Assembly: GCF_024171735.1 (NCBI RefSeq)
Contig: NZ_JAMTCH010000005.1
Coordinates: 744,001-808,000 of the forward strand
DNA length: 64,000 nt
Direction of reading: 5' to 3'
Source: Prauserella alba
GTDB taxonomy: Bacteria; Actinomycetota; Actinomycetes; Mycobacteriales; Pseudonocardiaceae
Below are positions 19,989 through 28,882 of the stretch, one piece after another. Position numbers and translations under genes: made by a program. Every line of letters starts with the position of its first letter. Position 1 is the stretch's first letter. A model generated the notes under the pieces. That model was not told the origin of the DNA. It saw nothing but the letters and a program-made list of their open reading frames with translations, and did no database searches.

Positions 19989-20179
19989 TGACCGTCGTAC
20001 GGACCAAGCGGCGCGCGATGCGCGCGGGCGTCGGCTCGCGTCGCAACCACGCGACGTCGCCGAAGTCGCTGTACGCCCGTCCGATGGCGCTGCGCGAGCT
20101 GTACTCCGACGCCGGAACGATCATCCGGCGCGGGCAGCAGGAAGCCGCCGCGGCCGCCGACGAGAAGCACTCGCGCTAA
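19988..20179 (+). CDS. unrecognised 63-aa basic protein between rpsM and rpsK
   Basis: The ATG at 19988 overlaps the rpsM TGA, and the frame runs to a TAA at 20179 with almost every third base G or C, as in real genes here. The product begins [20 protein letters not shown] and has a basic first half. A tyrosine-containing middle (SLYARPMALRELYSD) and an Ala-rich end follow. I do not recognise the family, and standard alpha operons have no gene at this point. A ribosome-associated or assembly role is only inferred from position and charge. A coding remnant or chance overlap remains possible. Confidence 0.6.
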   Translation: MTVVRTKRRAMRAGVGSRRNHATSPKSLYARPMALRELYSDAGTIIRRGQQEAAAAADEKHSR

Positions 20180-20194
20180 CGAGGAGATCACCCA

Positions 20195-20593
20195 ATGCCA
20201 CCCCGCAGTGGCGGCGCCAAGAAGGTGCGCCGCAAAGAGAAGAAAAATGTTGCCCACGGGCATGCTCACATCAAGAGCACGTTCAACAACACGATCATCT
20301 CGATCACCGACCCGAACGGTGCTGTGATCTCGTGGGCTTCGTCCGGTCACGTCGGCTTCAAGGGCTCGCGTAAGTCCACGCCGTTCGCCGCCCAGATGGC
20401 CGCCGAGAACGCGGCCCGCAAGGCCGCAGAGCACGGCATGAAGAAGGTCGACGTGTTCGTGAAGGGCCCGGGTTCGGGCCGCGAGACCGCGATCCGTTCG
20501 CTGCAGGCCGCCGGCCTCGAGGTCGGCACCATCCAGGACGTGACCCCGCAGCCGCACAACGGCTGCCGCCCGCCGAAGCGTCGTCGGGTCTGA
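20195..20593 (+). CDS. rpsK: 30S ribosomal protein S11 (uS11)
   Basis: S11 (132 aa) lies on the small-subunit platform at the E site. [20 protein letters not shown] and the C-terminal [18 protein letters not shown] are classic. The ATG has GAGGAG upstream. It is preceded by the 63-aa ORF and followed by rpsD. Confidence 0.98.
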   Translation: MPPRSGGAKKVRRKEKKNVAHGHAHIKSTFNNTIISITDPNGAVISWASSGHVGFKGSRKSTPFAAQMAAENAARKAAEHGMKKVDVFVKGPGSGRETAIRSLQAAGLEVGTIQDVTPQPHNGCRPPKRRRV

Positions 20594-20616
20594 GGAACGG
20601 GGAGGAGTAGACACAA

Positions 20617-21222
20617 ATGGCTCGTTACACCGGCCCCGCGACGCGTCTGTCGCGTCGCCTCAAGACCGATCTCATCGGCGGCGACCAGGCCTTCGAACGT
20701 CGTCCCTACCCGCCGGGCCAGCACGGCCGCGGCCGGGTCAAGGAGAGCGAGTACCTGCTTCAGCTGCAGGAGAAGCAGAAGGCCCGCCACACCTACGGCG
20801 TGCTCGAGCGCCAGTTCCGCCGTTACTACGAGGAAGCCGCACGGCGTTCCGGTAAGACCGGCGAGAACCTCCTGCAGATCTGCGAGTCGCGGCTGGACAA
20901 CGTCGTGTACCGCGCGGGCATCGCCCGTACCCGCCGCCAGGCCCGCCAGCTCGTGGGCCACGGCCACTTCACGGTCAACGGCAAGAACGTGAACGTGCCC
21001 AGCTACCGGGTGTCCAAGTTCGACATCATCGACGTGCGGCCGAAGTCCGCGAAGATGCTGCCGTTCGTGGCTGCCAAGGAGGCCCTGGGCGAGCGTCCGA
21101 TCCCGGCCTGGCTGCAGGTCGTGCCGTCGACGCTGCGGATCCTCGTGCACCAGCTCCCGGAGCGGGCGCAGATCGAGATCCCGGTGCAGGAACAGCTGAT
21201 CGTCGAGTACTACTCGAAGTGA
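20617..21222 (+). CDS. rpsD: 30S ribosomal protein S4 (uS4)
   Basis: S4 (201 aa) initiates small-subunit assembly by binding the 5' domain of 16S rRNA. The S4 RNA-binding domain is seen as [20 protein letters not shown], followed by [16 protein letters not shown]. The N-terminal Cys4 zinc knuckle is absent; the start is [20 protein letters not shown], the zinc-free form. The ATG follows GGGGAGGAG. It is directly upstream of rpoA. Confidence 0.98.
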   Translation: MARYTGPATRLSRRLKTDLIGGDQAFERRPYPPGQHGRGRVKESEYLLQLQEKQKARHTYGVLERQFRRYYEEAARRSGKTGENLLQICESRLDNVVYRAGIARTRRQARQLVGHGHFTVNGKNVNVPSYRVSKFDIIDVRPKSAKMLPFVAAKEALGERPIPAWLQVVPSTLRILVHQLPERAQIEIPVQEQLIVEYYSK

Positions 21223-21313
21223 TCGCCGGCGGCGGCGCGGCCGATCCGCGCCGCCGCTCCGCCATCCCTTTCGGCGTCATATGGCGGGCGCCGGCAGGAA
21301 AGGACAAGGAACA

Positions 21314-22393
21314 GTGCTGATTTCCCAGCGGCCGGCTCTGAGCGAAGAGACGGTCAACGAGACCCGGTCCCGGTTCACCATCGAGCCGCTCGAGCCGGGC
21401 TTCGGCTACACGCTCGGCAACTCGCTCCGGCGTACGTTGCTGTCGTCGATCCCGGGTGCCGCAATCACGAGCATCCGCATCGACGGCGTCCTGCACGAGT
21501 TCACCACCGTCCCGGGGGTGAAGGAGGATGTCACCGAGATCATCCTGAACCTCAAGGAACTCGTGGTGTCCTCCGAGGAGGACGAGCCCGTCACCATGTA
21601 CCTGCGCAAGCAGGGCCCGGGTGAGGTCACCGCGGCGGACATCGTGCCGCCGGCCGGTGTGACCGTGCACAATCCGGATCTGCACATCGGCTGGCTGAAC
21701 GACAAGGGCAAGCTCGAGGTCGAACTCGTCGTCGAGCGTGGCCGTGGCTATGTGCCCGCGCTGCAGAACAAGCAGGCGGGTGCCGAGATCGGCCGGATCC
21801 CGGTCGACTCGATCTACTCGCCGGTGCTGAAGGTGACGTACAAGGTCGAGGCCACGCGTGTCGAGCAGCGGACCGACTTCGACAAGCTGATCCTGGACGT
21901 GGAGACGAAGCCGTCGATCACGCCGCGGGACGCCGTCGCTTCGGCGGGCAGGACGCTCGTCGAGCTGTTCGGCCTCGCCCGGGAGCTGAACGTCGACGCG
22001 GAGGGCATCGAGATCGGCCCGTCGCCGCAGGAGGCGGACACCATCGCCGCCTACGCGATGCCGATCGAGGACCTGGACCTGACGGTGCGGTCCTACAACT
22101 GCCTCAAGCGCGAGGGAATTCACACGGTCGGCGAGCTGGTCTCGCGCAGCGAGGCCGACCTGCTCGACATCCGCAACTTCGGTGCGAAGTCGATCGACGA
22201 GGTGAAGATGAAGCTCGTCGGCCTCGGCCTCGCGCTCAAGGACAGCCCGCCCGGGTTCGACCCGACGACCGCGGCCGCCAACTACGACGACGGCGAGGGC
22301 TGGGGCGACGACATGTCCGTCGGCGTCCCCGGTGGTCTGTCCGACGATGGCCACGACGATGGCCAGGACTACGCAGAGACGGAGCAGTTGTAG
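21314..22393 (+). CDS. rpoA: DNA-directed RNA polymerase subunit alpha
   Basis: The 359-aa alpha subunit forms the dimer on which the polymerase core assembles. The N-terminal domain contains [19 protein letters not shown]. The C-terminal domain, which contacts UP elements and activators, contains [21 protein letters not shown] chose the GTG at 21314 ([13 protein letters not shown]) because it matches the family; the ATG at 21281 would add 11 unsupported residues. An acidic, Gly/Asp-rich tail follows the core. Confidence 0.98.
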   Translation: MLISQRPALSEETVNETRSRFTIEPLEPGFGYTLGNSLRRTLLSSIPGAAITSIRIDGVLHEFTTVPGVKEDVTEIILNLKELVVSSEEDEPVTMYLRKQGPGEVTAADIVPPAGVTVHNPDLHIGWLNDKGKLEVELVVERGRGYVPALQNKQAGAEIGRIPVDSIYSPVLKVTYKVEATRVEQRTDFDKLILDVETKPSITPRDAVASAGRTLVELFGLARELNVDAEGIEIGPSPQEADTIAAYAMPIEDLDLTVRSYNCLKREGIHTVGELVSRSEADLLDIRNFGAKSIDEVKMKLVGLGLALKDSPPGFDPTTAAANYDDGEGWGDDMSVGVPGGLSDDGHDDGQDYAETEQL

Positions 22394-22463
22394 GACCCGA
22401 CGACGGTGGCCGGTTCGCGCCGGCCACCGGGGCCCACGGCTGAGAAGCTAACGAGGAGAACCG

Positions 22464-23042
22464 ATGCCCACCCCCACCAAGGGACGCCGTCTCGGTGGAT
22501 CGCCGTCGCATGAGCGGCTGATGTTGGCGAACCTGGCCACGTCGCTGTTCGAGCACGGCAAGATCACGACCACCGAGGCCAAGGCCAGGCGTGTCCGGCC
22601 GCTCGCGGAGAAGCTGATCACGAAGGCCAAGCGCGGCGACGTGCACAACCGGCGTCAGATCATGCGGACCATCCGCAACAAGGACGTCGTGCACAAGCTG
22701 ATCGACGAGATCGGCCCGCACTTCTCCGAGCGCAACGGCGGCTACGTCCGCATCACCAAGACGGTGCCGCGCAAGGGCGACAACGCCCCGATGGCGGTCA
22801 TCGAACTGGTGGCGGAGAAGACCGTGACCTCGGAGGCCGAGAAGGCTCGCGGCACGAAGTTCGCCGCCGACGAGAAGGCCGCCGAGGCCGAGTCAGCGGA
22901 GAGCGCCGAGTCCGCGGACTCCGCCGACAGCGCCGACTCCGCCGATTCGGCTGACTCGGCCGAGTCAGCCGACAGCCCGGCCGCCGAGGCGGACGAGCAG
23001 GCCGACGACAAGGCCGAGTCCGAGAAGAAGGACGAAGCCTGA
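22464..23042 (+). CDS. rplQ: 50S ribosomal protein L17 (bL17) with Ser/Ala/Asp/Glu repeat tail
   Basis: L17 (192 aa) surrounds the tunnel exit. The core is complete ([20 protein letters not shown], then [20 protein letters not shown]) and ends near residue 125. The remaining 65 residues are an acidic low-complexity tail built from repeated ADS/AES triplets, much longer than in E. coli L17 (127 aa). A strong terminator-like hairpin begins 16 nt after the stop. Confidence 0.97.
   Translation: MPTPTKGRRLGGSPSHERLMLANLATSLFEHGKITTTEAKARRVRPLAEKLITKAKRGDVHNRRQIMRTIRNKDVVHKLIDEIGPHFSERNGGYVRITKTVPRKGDNAPMAVIELVAEKTVTSEAEKARGTKFAADEKAAEAESAESAESADSADSADSADSADSAESADSPAAEADEQADDKAESEKKDEA
22896..22975 (+). 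repeat. in-frame triplet repeat in the rplQ tail
   Basis: Nine-base units of the type GCC GAC/GAG TCC recur in tandem and encode the [10 protein letters not shown]-type acidic tail of L17. The units differ at synonymous sites, so the array looks old or under amino-acid-level selection. Confidence 0.6.
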
Positions 23043-23057
23043 CAGGCAGTCACGCAT

Positions 23058-23100
23058 CGAACGAGCCCGCCGCTCCCACTGGGGAGGGCGGGCTCGTTCG
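23058..23100 (+). terminator. hairpin between rplQ and truA
   Basis: CGAACGAGCCCGCC (23058-23071) pairs perfectly with GGCGGGCTCGTTCG (23087-23100). The loop holds a further CTCCC/GGGAG pairing, so nearly the whole 43-nt segment can fold. It would end the alpha operon, yet the right arm lies only 13 nt before the first usable truA start and encodes residues that TruA normally needs. Confidence 0.65.
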
Positions 23101-23113
23101 TCTGCGCCTCGAA

Positions 23114-23941
23114 GTGGCCTACGACGGCACGGACTTCTCCGGGTGGGCACGCCAGCCCGGCAGGCGCACCGTGCAGGGGTCGCTGGAGGAGGCGCTCGCG
23201 ACACAGCCGCCCGGTGCTTCGGCGCCGCGGTCCGTGGTCGTCGCGGGCCGTACCGACGCCGGGGTGCACGCGGCGCGGCAGGTCGTGCACGTCGACGTCG
23301 AGCCCTACGAGGGGCAGCCGACGTCGCGCAGGCTGACCGTCGACGAGCGCGGGCTGCCGGACCTGGACCGCATGCGCCACCGGTGGAATCGGCTGCTGCC
23401 ACCGGACGTGCGCGTGCTCGCGGCGGCTACCGCCCCGGACGGTTTCGATGCGCGGTTCTCCGCCGTCCGGAGGCACTACCGCTACCAGGTGTCCGACGCG
23501 CCGTGGGGCGTCGATCCGCTGCGCCGGAAGGACACGCTGGCGTGGCACCGCCCGTTGGACGTCGACGCCCTGCAGGAGGCGTCTCAGGCGCTGCTGGGGC
23601 TGCAGGACTTCGCGGCGTACTGCAAACAGCGTGAGGGCGCGACGACAGTGCGGGAACTGCAGCGGTTCACGTGGCGCCGGGTGGGCACCTACGACGTGCA
23701 CGCCGAGGTGTCGGCCGACGCGTTCTGCCACTCGATGGTGCGCAGCCTCGTCGGTGCGGTGCTGATGGTCGGCGACGGCAGGCGGGACGTCGAATGGCCG
23801 CACCGGGTGCTCGACAGTCGGGAGCGGGCCAGCTCGGTGGCACCGGCCCACGGGCTGACGCTCGTGGCGATCGACTACCCGCCCGACGACCAGCTCGCCG
23901 CCCGCGCCACCCAGACCCGCACCGTCCGCGACGCCCTCTGA
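23114..23941 (+). CDS. truA: tRNA pseudouridine synthase A (start uncertain)
   Basis: TruA converts uridines 38-40 of the tRNA anticodon arm to pseudouridine. The catalytic Asp lies in [11 protein letters not shown] (Asp48 from this start), and the family segments RRHYRYQV and DFAAYC are present. The first ATG/GTG/TTG in frame is the GTG at 23114, but it gives [12 protein letters not shown] and lacks most of the first beta strand. The codons just upstream read [11 protein letters not shown], as the family expects. The only earlier candidates in the open frame are CTG at 23102 and CTG at 23039, the latter overlapping the rplQ stop as CTGA. The true start may therefore be non-canonical. Confidence 0.9.
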   Translation: MAYDGTDFSGWARQPGRRTVQGSLEEALATQPPGASAPRSVVVAGRTDAGVHAARQVVHVDVEPYEGQPTSRRLTVDERGLPDLDRMRHRWNRLLPPDVRVLAAATAPDGFDARFSAVRRHYRYQVSDAPWGVDPLRRKDTLAWHRPLDVDALQEASQALLGLQDFAAYCKQREGATTVRELQRFTWRRVGTYDVHAEVSADAFCHSMVRSLVGAVLMVGDGRRDVEWPHRVLDSRERASSVAPAHGLTLVAIDYPPDDQLAARATQTRTVRDAL

Positions 23942-23950
23942 CGCGAAAAA

Positions 23951-24103
23951 GCCCCCAAGGGCACTTTGGTTGCGTTGAGTGCGACAGAACTTCCCCTCGC
24001 ACAGGGCCGCGGCTGCGTAGGAGGGGGACCGCAGGGCAGGCCGACCGGGGCGCATGAGGGGAGGATTCGTTGCGTTGAGTGCGACCAAGGTGCCCTTGGG
24101 GGC
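23951..24103. mobile_element. MITE/REP-like element with about 50-bp inverted arms
   Basis: The left arm begins GCCCCCAAGGGCACTTTGGT and the right arm, read in reverse complement, begins GCCCCCAAGGGCACCTTGGT. The similarity extends about 50 bases inward, through a CTTCCCCTC/CCTCCCCTC block. The centre, about 50 bp, has no coding capacity. The element sits between the convergent ends of truA and the T7SS gene at 24139, where it could also act as a two-way terminator. It belongs to the repeat family found again at 39835, 52604 and 54500. Confidence 0.6.
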
Positions 24104-24138
24104 ACTCGACGAGTGCGCCCAAGGGCGGCGGCGGGTTG

Positions 24139-24858
24139 TCAGTCGCCTCGGCGGACCGGTCCGAGGAGTGCCTGCTCCTTGTTCGTCGTGACGAGTCGCA
24201 GCGGGCGCCACAGGTTCCGGCCGAGGGCCACCACCTGGTCGTCCTTCAACGTCGTCAGCTGACGGGTCATCTGCTGCGGCAGCCGCCAGATCTGTGCGGC
24301 CAGGTCGGCCTGGCCCGCAGGCAGGCGCTGCATCAGCACCAGGTCGGCACCGTTGGCGACTGCGGTGGCCTGCGGGTGCAGGTACGGCAGCACGTACACG
24401 GTCGTCTGCCACGGCGACCGCGGCGGGAACAGGTCCTGCGGTGTCGGGCCGCCGTCGTTGACGACCAGCAGCGGTGCGTCCTCCGAAGGGCGCGGCAGTT
24501 CGACGGGCGAGAGCCTGCGGATCTGCACCAGCGGGGACGGCTGGCCGTTCTGCTGCGTGCCCGCGGCCTGCTGCAGCACGTGCCACGCGGCGGGGCGGCC
24601 CGTCGCGACGATGCACCACGCACCGACCGCCATCGCCCGCATCGCGACCTGCCGGGCCAGATACAGCCCGCCGACCAGCACGATGCGGGTGGGCACCGAT
24701 CGCAGCGCGGAGACCGTCAGCGGCTCGCCCTGCAGCCCGGAGCCGAGGATGATGCCGCCGCGGTCGCCGGACGGGCTCACGGCGTCGAGCAGCGCAGGGT
24801 CGGCGACGAACTCGGGCGCGACCCCGTCGATCTTGGTGGGGTCCTGCAGTCGTGTCAT
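24139..24858 (-). CDS. T7SS-linked protein of unknown function (239 aa)
   Basis: The last gene of a minus-strand group with eccE and a micro-ORF. I do not recognise the family. It is soluble, with no obvious membrane segment. Visible parts are SGDRGGIILGSGLQGEPLTV, a hydrophobic strand PTRIVLVGGLYLARQVAMRA, and a strand followed by DGG (PLLVVNDGG). These suggest a Rossmann- or ATPase-like alpha/beta fold without a Walker A motif. The ATG at 24858 overlaps the micro-ORF stop and has GGGGAGGAAAC just upstream. A role in ESX-4 secretion is inferred from context only. Confidence 0.75.
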   Translation of the reverse strand: MTRLQDPTKIDGVAPEFVADPALLDAVSPSGDRGGIILGSGLQGEPLTVSALRSVPTRIVLVGGLYLARQVAMRAMAVGAWCIVATGRPAAWHVLQQAAGTQQNGQPSPLVQIRRLSPVELPRPSEDAPLLVVNDGGPTPQDLFPPRSPWQTTVYVLPYLHPQATAVANGADLVLMQRLPAGQADLAAQIWRLPQQMTRQLTTLKDDQVVALGRNLWRPLRLVTTNKEQALLGPVRRGD

Positions 24859-24938
24859 TGCTCGTTTCCTCCCCGCACCGCGCCTCGGGCCTGCGCGGCC
24901 CTGCGATGCTCACGGGGCGTCGTCTTCGGGCGGGTCAT
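24855..24938 (-). CDS. 27-aa micro-ORF coupled to eccE and the 239-aa gene
   Basis: The ATG (24938) overlaps the eccE stop as ATGA, and its own TGA overlaps the next ATG in the same way. The sequence is [20 protein letters not shown] and then VRGGNEQ, strongly basic. GGGAGG lies 7 nt before its start, and a second good ribosome site lies within its end for the downstream gene. It may encode a real microprotein or only carry ribosomes between two genes by reinitiation. Confidence 0.45.
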   Translation of the reverse strand: MTRPKTTPREHRRAAQARGAVRGGNEQ

Positions 24939-26728
24939 GCGGTGCCTCCCAGCGGGATCGTCGCCGCCAGTCCGTCGGTCTGCTTGCCCCGCAGCGGGGT
25001 CAGCGAGACGCCGACCTTGTCCGCCAGGGTGCCGAGCCGCTGATCGGCTGCGTCGAGTTCACGCGGATTGCGGGCGCTGACCCGGACGATGCCGCGCAGC
25101 GTGACCTTGCCTTCGTCCTCGGCGGGCGAGATCGCCATGCCGACCGTGGACGACAGCGCGCGCACGCTCGTCAGGGCGTTCAGGTTCTGCGTGACCTTGC
25201 CCTTGGGCCAGCCGGTGATGGCGTAGCTGGCGTGGCCGATGCCCGCGGCGGTGACGCCCGTCCACTTCTCCTTGAGCGACACCTTCTGGCCCGATCCCAC
25301 GACGCCGGTGAGTTCGGAGGCGGAGATGCCGGCGCGCAACAGTTCGTCGGCATCCAGCGGGCGGGTGGGGACGCCGTTCGACTCGAGGGCGTTGCGGACC
25401 CGCGAAAGCGCACCCATCAGCGCGCGGTGCGCACCGACGACACCGCCGCCACGCTCCTGCACGGCGGCGGCACAGCGCTTCGGGTCCAGCCGCAGCGAGA
25501 TCCACGTCGTCCGCCGCGCCGCGGCAGGGAGCGGGCCGAGCACCTCCATGTACGAGCTGAGCGCAGGCGAGTCGGAGGGCAGTGCCGCGCTGCCCGGGTA
25601 GCAGTGCCACGTCATCTGGATGGAGTCGAGCACCACGCCGCGGTCTTCAAGACACGGTGCGAGCGCCGACAGCGGCAGGCTGGGCGCGCCGCCCGCCTGC
25701 GTGATCAGCGCCGGGGTCGGCTCGACGAGCAGCACCGCCGTCCAGGTGCCGTCGTGCCAGGCGAGGCCTACGTCGGAGTGCTCGTGGTCGCTGCCGTGCG
25801 CGACGACCAGGCCGGGGATCGCCAGCCGCAGCAGGTTGACGCGCACGTCGTCGTCGCCGATGACCGTTTCTTCCTCGTCGGCCACGGTTTCGATGGACTT
25901 CGGGGGAGGCGGTGTCGCCGTCCTGGCGCGCGAGCGGAACGTGTACCGCGACGTCAAGCCCGCCCACTGGGTGAACCACTGGCCGTTCCAGCGCAGCAGC
26001 GCCAGGACGACCGTCACGCCGAGGACACCCGCGCCGACCCACAGCAGCGATTCGTTGATCGCCACCAGGACGAGCCCGATGGCGAGTCCGATCTCGACCA
26101 GGACGACGTTCATCACCGGCAGCGGGCCGAGGCTCGCACCGAGGGTCCGTCTGCGGGCGGGCGGTGCGTTCCGGGGTTGCGGCTCAGGAGGTTTGGGGGG
26201 TTCCGGCGGGGTCGGCTCCGGGCCTCCGGAACCGTGGGGACCACTGGGGCCGCCGGGGCCTCCCGGACCACCGGGCCCGCCGGGTCCGCTGCCGCCTCCG
26301 GGGCCCTTCGGCCCGCCGGGACCGCCGGGCCCTCCGGGGCCCTGCGGGCCGCCCGGGCCGGGGCCCTTGGGAGCGCCCTTGTCGGGTCCGGCCGGTCCGC
26401 CGGGCCCCTGGGGGTTGCCACCGGGGCCACCAGGACCCGCAGGGCCGCCAGGCTTGGGCGGTCCGCCGGGGCCTCCCGGTCCGCCCGGGCCGCCGGGGCG
26501 GGGGCGTCCAGGAGCGGGACCTCCCGGTCCGCCGGGACCTGCCGGTCGGTTCGGGCCCGCAGGTGCACCGGGTCCCCCTGGACCGGGCCTGCCGGGACCG
26601 CCGGGTCCACCGGGTCCGCCGGGGCCGGGCCGTCCGGGACCTCCGGGTCCTTGCGGGCGCTGCGGTCCCGGGCCCGGCGGCCTCCCTCCCGGAGGCGGAC
26701 CCGATGAACGTGGAGTGGTGACGGACAT
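24935..26728 (-). CDS. eccE: type VII secretion protein EccE
   Basis: A 597-aa membrane component of the ESX machinery. The first 195 or so residues are an extreme Gly/Pro-rich region of GGP-type repeats, much longer than usual. Two hydrophobic segments follow (about 206-226 and 230-250, [18 protein letters not shown] and [19 protein letters not shown]), then the large EccE soluble domain. I chose the ATG at 26728 ([12 protein letters not shown]), which has GAGGGGAAG upstream. It is transcribed divergently from eccB. EccE is absent from the classical mycobacterial ESX-4 locus, so this locus is more complete. Confidence 0.85.
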   Translation of the reverse strand: MSVTTPRSSGPPPGGRPPGPGPQRPQGPGGPGRPGPGGPGGPGGPGRPGPGGPGAPAGPNRPAGPGGPGGPAPGRPRPGGPGGPGGPGGPPKPGGPAGPGGPGGNPQGPGGPAGPDKGAPKGPGPGGPQGPGGPGGPGGPKGPGGGSGPGGPGGPGGPGGPSGPHGSGGPEPTPPEPPKPPEPQPRNAPPARRRTLGASLGPLPVMNVVLVEIGLAIGLVLVAINESLLWVGAGVLGVTVVLALLRWNGQWFTQWAGLTSRYTFRSRARTATPPPPKSIETVADEEETVIGDDDVRVNLLRLAIPGLVVAHGSDHEHSDVGLAWHDGTWTAVLLVEPTPALITQAGGAPSLPLSALAPCLEDRGVVLDSIQMTWHCYPGSAALPSDSPALSSYMEVLGPLPAAARRTTWISLRLDPKRCAAAVQERGGGVVGAHRALMGALSRVRNALESNGVPTRPLDADELLRAGISASELTGVVGSGQKVSLKEKWTGVTAAGIGHASYAITGWPKGKVTQNLNALTSVRALSSTVGMAISPAEDEGKVTLRGIVRVSARNPRELDAADQRLGTLADKVGVSLTPLRGKQTDGLAATIPLGGTA

Positions 26729-26860
26729 CCGCTGGCTTCTTCCCCTCTTGTCCCTCGCGTATGCCCGGTCGGCCGCAGGCGAAGCCTGGTTTGTCCGCTG
26801 CGGGACACGTGTGACGGTCACGCAGCGGAAACAGCCATCCCGGGGAGTCGCAGACTAGCG

Positions 26861-26882
26861 GGTGTTGGTAGAAACCAACACC
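26861..26882. promoter_or_regulatory. palindromic operator-like site upstream of eccB
   Basis: GGTGTTGGT at 26861-26869 and ACCAACACC at 26874-26882 form a perfect 9-bp inverted repeat around AGAA. It lies in the divergent eccE-eccB region. It overlaps the place where a -35 box would pair with the -10-like TATCCT at 26900-26905. This is what a repressor or activator site would look like. Confidence 0.5.
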
Positions 26883-26943
26883 AGCCGGTCCTGCACGGCT
26901 ATCCTGCGGGACCGTATCGCGATGGGGAGGCAGTGGGGCGAGA

Positions 26944-28587
26944 ATGCCGTCAACACCGACAACAAAGTCACAGGTTCAGGCGTACCGGTTCGTGCTGCGG
27001 CGCATGCAGTCGGCGTTGGTGCGCAAGGACCCGGTCATGCTGCACGACCCGATGCGGACCCATGGACGTGCCACGACGGTCGGCGTCGTCCTCGGCGCGC
27101 TCGGCTGTCTCGGTTTCCTCGTGTTCGGCATTTTCAAGCCGGCGCCGAAGGTGCCCGACAACGGCATCGTGATCAGTGAACAGTCCGGCCAGGTCTACGT
27201 CGTGCACCAGGCGCAGGGCGGCGACAAGCGGCTCATCCCGACGTTCAACGTCGCGTCGGCGAAGCTGTTGAGCATGGCTCAGGCCCAGCAGGGCAGCGAG
27301 GGCGGCGAAGGCGGGGGACAGCTGCCGCAGGCGCCCGACCCCGCCGATCTCGAACCGCAGGTCGTGCCGGATACGCAGCTGGTCGACATCGGCCGGGAAC
27401 GACTGCGGGGCATTCCGGACGGTCCGCCGCTGCTGCCGACCGGTGAGCAGACGGTGGGCCAACAGTGGGCCGTCTGCGACAACCTGAGCTACGACAGTTC
27501 GCTGCCCGATCAGACCGCGCGGCAGGAAGCCGTGGTCAAGAGCCAGGTGCTCGCGGGCGAGTCGGGCGGCACGTCGCGTGACGAGCTGCCGCGCAACCAG
27601 GCCATCCTCGCCCAGGCCTCGAAGGGCGACGACCGCGCCGTCTACCTGATCTACCGGCAGGCCGACACGCAGGCGGGCCAGGGCGATGCGGTGAAGGCCC
27701 CGGTCGACATGGCCCCCGACGACCCGATCGTGAACGCGTTCGGGCTGAGCGAGGACGGCATTCGGAAGATGTCGCCGAGCCTGCTGGAGGCGATCCCGAA
27801 CGCGTCCGGCGAGTTGATCGCCCCCGAGATTCCCGGTGCCGGCAGCTCGCCGCAGAACTTCGACGTGGCGTCGGCTCAGGTCGGATCGGTGCTCGAGGTG
27901 CAGGACGCGGGCTCGACGACCTATTACGTCGTCCTGCAGCAGGGCGTCCAGGAGATCAACGAGGGTGCGGCCAGCGTCATCCTCGCCGCCGACGAAAACG
28001 CCGCGACGGCGCGTCGCGTGGGCCCCGGTGCGATCTCCAGCGCACCCAAGGTGGCCGAGGGAGACCAGGGCTGGCGCCAGCTCGACCACCTGCCGGTGAC
28101 TGGCGACCTGGAGGTCGTCGATCAGGAGCTGACCCCGCACACCTGCCTCGGCTGGAGCGTCGAGGGCGAGGGACGTGCCCGCGACTCGGTGACGAGGCTG
28201 TACGTGCACAACACGTCGCCGCTGCCGAAGGGGGCGAACCCGATCGACGTCAGCACCCCCGCGCCCGACGGCTACAACCAGATCGACCAGTTCTACATGC
28301 AGCCGGGGCACGCGGCTGTCGTCCGCTCGGCGACCACGCGGGAGACGTTCGAGGGCGGGCCGTTGCAGTTGGTCTCCGACCGCGGGATCCGCTACAGCAT
28401 CCCGGACATGACGACGGCCGAATGGCTCGGCCTTTCCGGGAACATGTTCGCGGCGGCACCGGAGACGATCCTGAAGATGCTGCCCGCGGGGTCCTCGCTG
28501 AACTACCAGGACGTGCGGCAGACGTACGATTCGGTGCAGGTGAAGACGCCCGGCGTGGAGAACGGAGCGGCGGCCGCAGGCGGCTGA
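26944..28587 (+). CDS. eccB: type VII secretion protein EccB
   Basis: EccB (547 aa) is a single-pass protein of the ESX core complex with a large extracytoplasmic domain. The family N-terminus QAYRFVLRRMQSALVRKDPV precedes the membrane segment at about 44-64 (TTVGVVLGALGCLGFLVFGIF). The exported part contains the repeat domain with the two Cys residues in CDNLSYD and HTCLGWS. It lies alone on the plus strand between divergent eccE and convergent mycP. Confidence 0.95.
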   Translation: MPSTPTTKSQVQAYRFVLRRMQSALVRKDPVMLHDPMRTHGRATTVGVVLGALGCLGFLVFGIFKPAPKVPDNGIVISEQSGQVYVVHQAQGGDKRLIPTFNVASAKLLSMAQAQQGSEGGEGGGQLPQAPDPADLEPQVVPDTQLVDIGRERLRGIPDGPPLLPTGEQTVGQQWAVCDNLSYDSSLPDQTARQEAVVKSQVLAGESGGTSRDELPRNQAILAQASKGDDRAVYLIYRQADTQAGQGDAVKAPVDMAPDDPIVNAFGLSEDGIRKMSPSLLEAIPNASGELIAPEIPGAGSSPQNFDVASAQVGSVLEVQDAGSTTYYVVLQQGVQEINEGAASVILAADENAATARRVGPGAISSAPKVAEGDQGWRQLDHLPVTGDLEVVDQELTPHTCLGWSVEGEGRARDSVTRLYVHNTSPLPKGANPIDVSTPAPDGYNQIDQFYMQPGHAAVVRSATTRETFEGGPLQLVSDRGIRYSIPDMTTAEWLGLSGNMFAAAPETILKMLPAGSSLNYQDVRQTYDSVQVKTPGVENGAAAAGG

Positions 28588-28600
28588 CCGGCCCGCGGTG

Positions 28601-28685
28601 GACTGTGCTCCGGTTAGGACTGTGCCCCGGTGAGGACTCTGGCCCGCTGACAACTGTGGCGCGTTGACGACTGTGGCCCCGTGAG
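28601..28685. repeat. 17-bp tandem repeat, five units
   Basis: Units begin at 28601, 28618, 28635, 28652 and 28669 with consensus GACTGTGGCCCCGNTGA, exactly 17 bp apart. The last unit is also the left arm of the following hairpin. It lies between the convergent ends of eccB and mycP. Confidence 0.75.
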
Positions 28686-28714
28686 CTCGTTTCCCGAGCG
28701 GCGGGGCCACAGTC
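28669..28714. terminator. two-way terminator hairpin between eccB and mycP
   Basis: GACTGTGGCCCC (28669-28680) pairs perfectly with GGGGCCACAGTC (28703-28714), and an inner GCTCG/CGAGC pair extends the fold. Because the genes converge here, it can serve both. The left arm is the fifth unit of the 17-bp repeat array. Confidence 0.65.
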
Positions 28715-28882
28715 GTGTTCGGACCGGTTCGATCCGGACGGGCTGGCCGGCCGAGGAGGGCGGCGCGCGGTGAGCGCCGGTGCGGCACACAGTCAGAGGC
28801 CCGGGCCCCACGTGGGGCCCGGGCCGGGTGCTCGGGTGGGAACGGCCCACCGGCTACGGCCGGCAGGTATGAACCGGTCGGA

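Noticed and set aside
24353-26858. Plus-strand frames of 784 and 412 aa rich in Pro/Gly opposite eccE
   Set aside because: They are the antisense of the GGP-repeat region of eccE; the minus-strand frame carries the EccE membrane segments and soluble domain.
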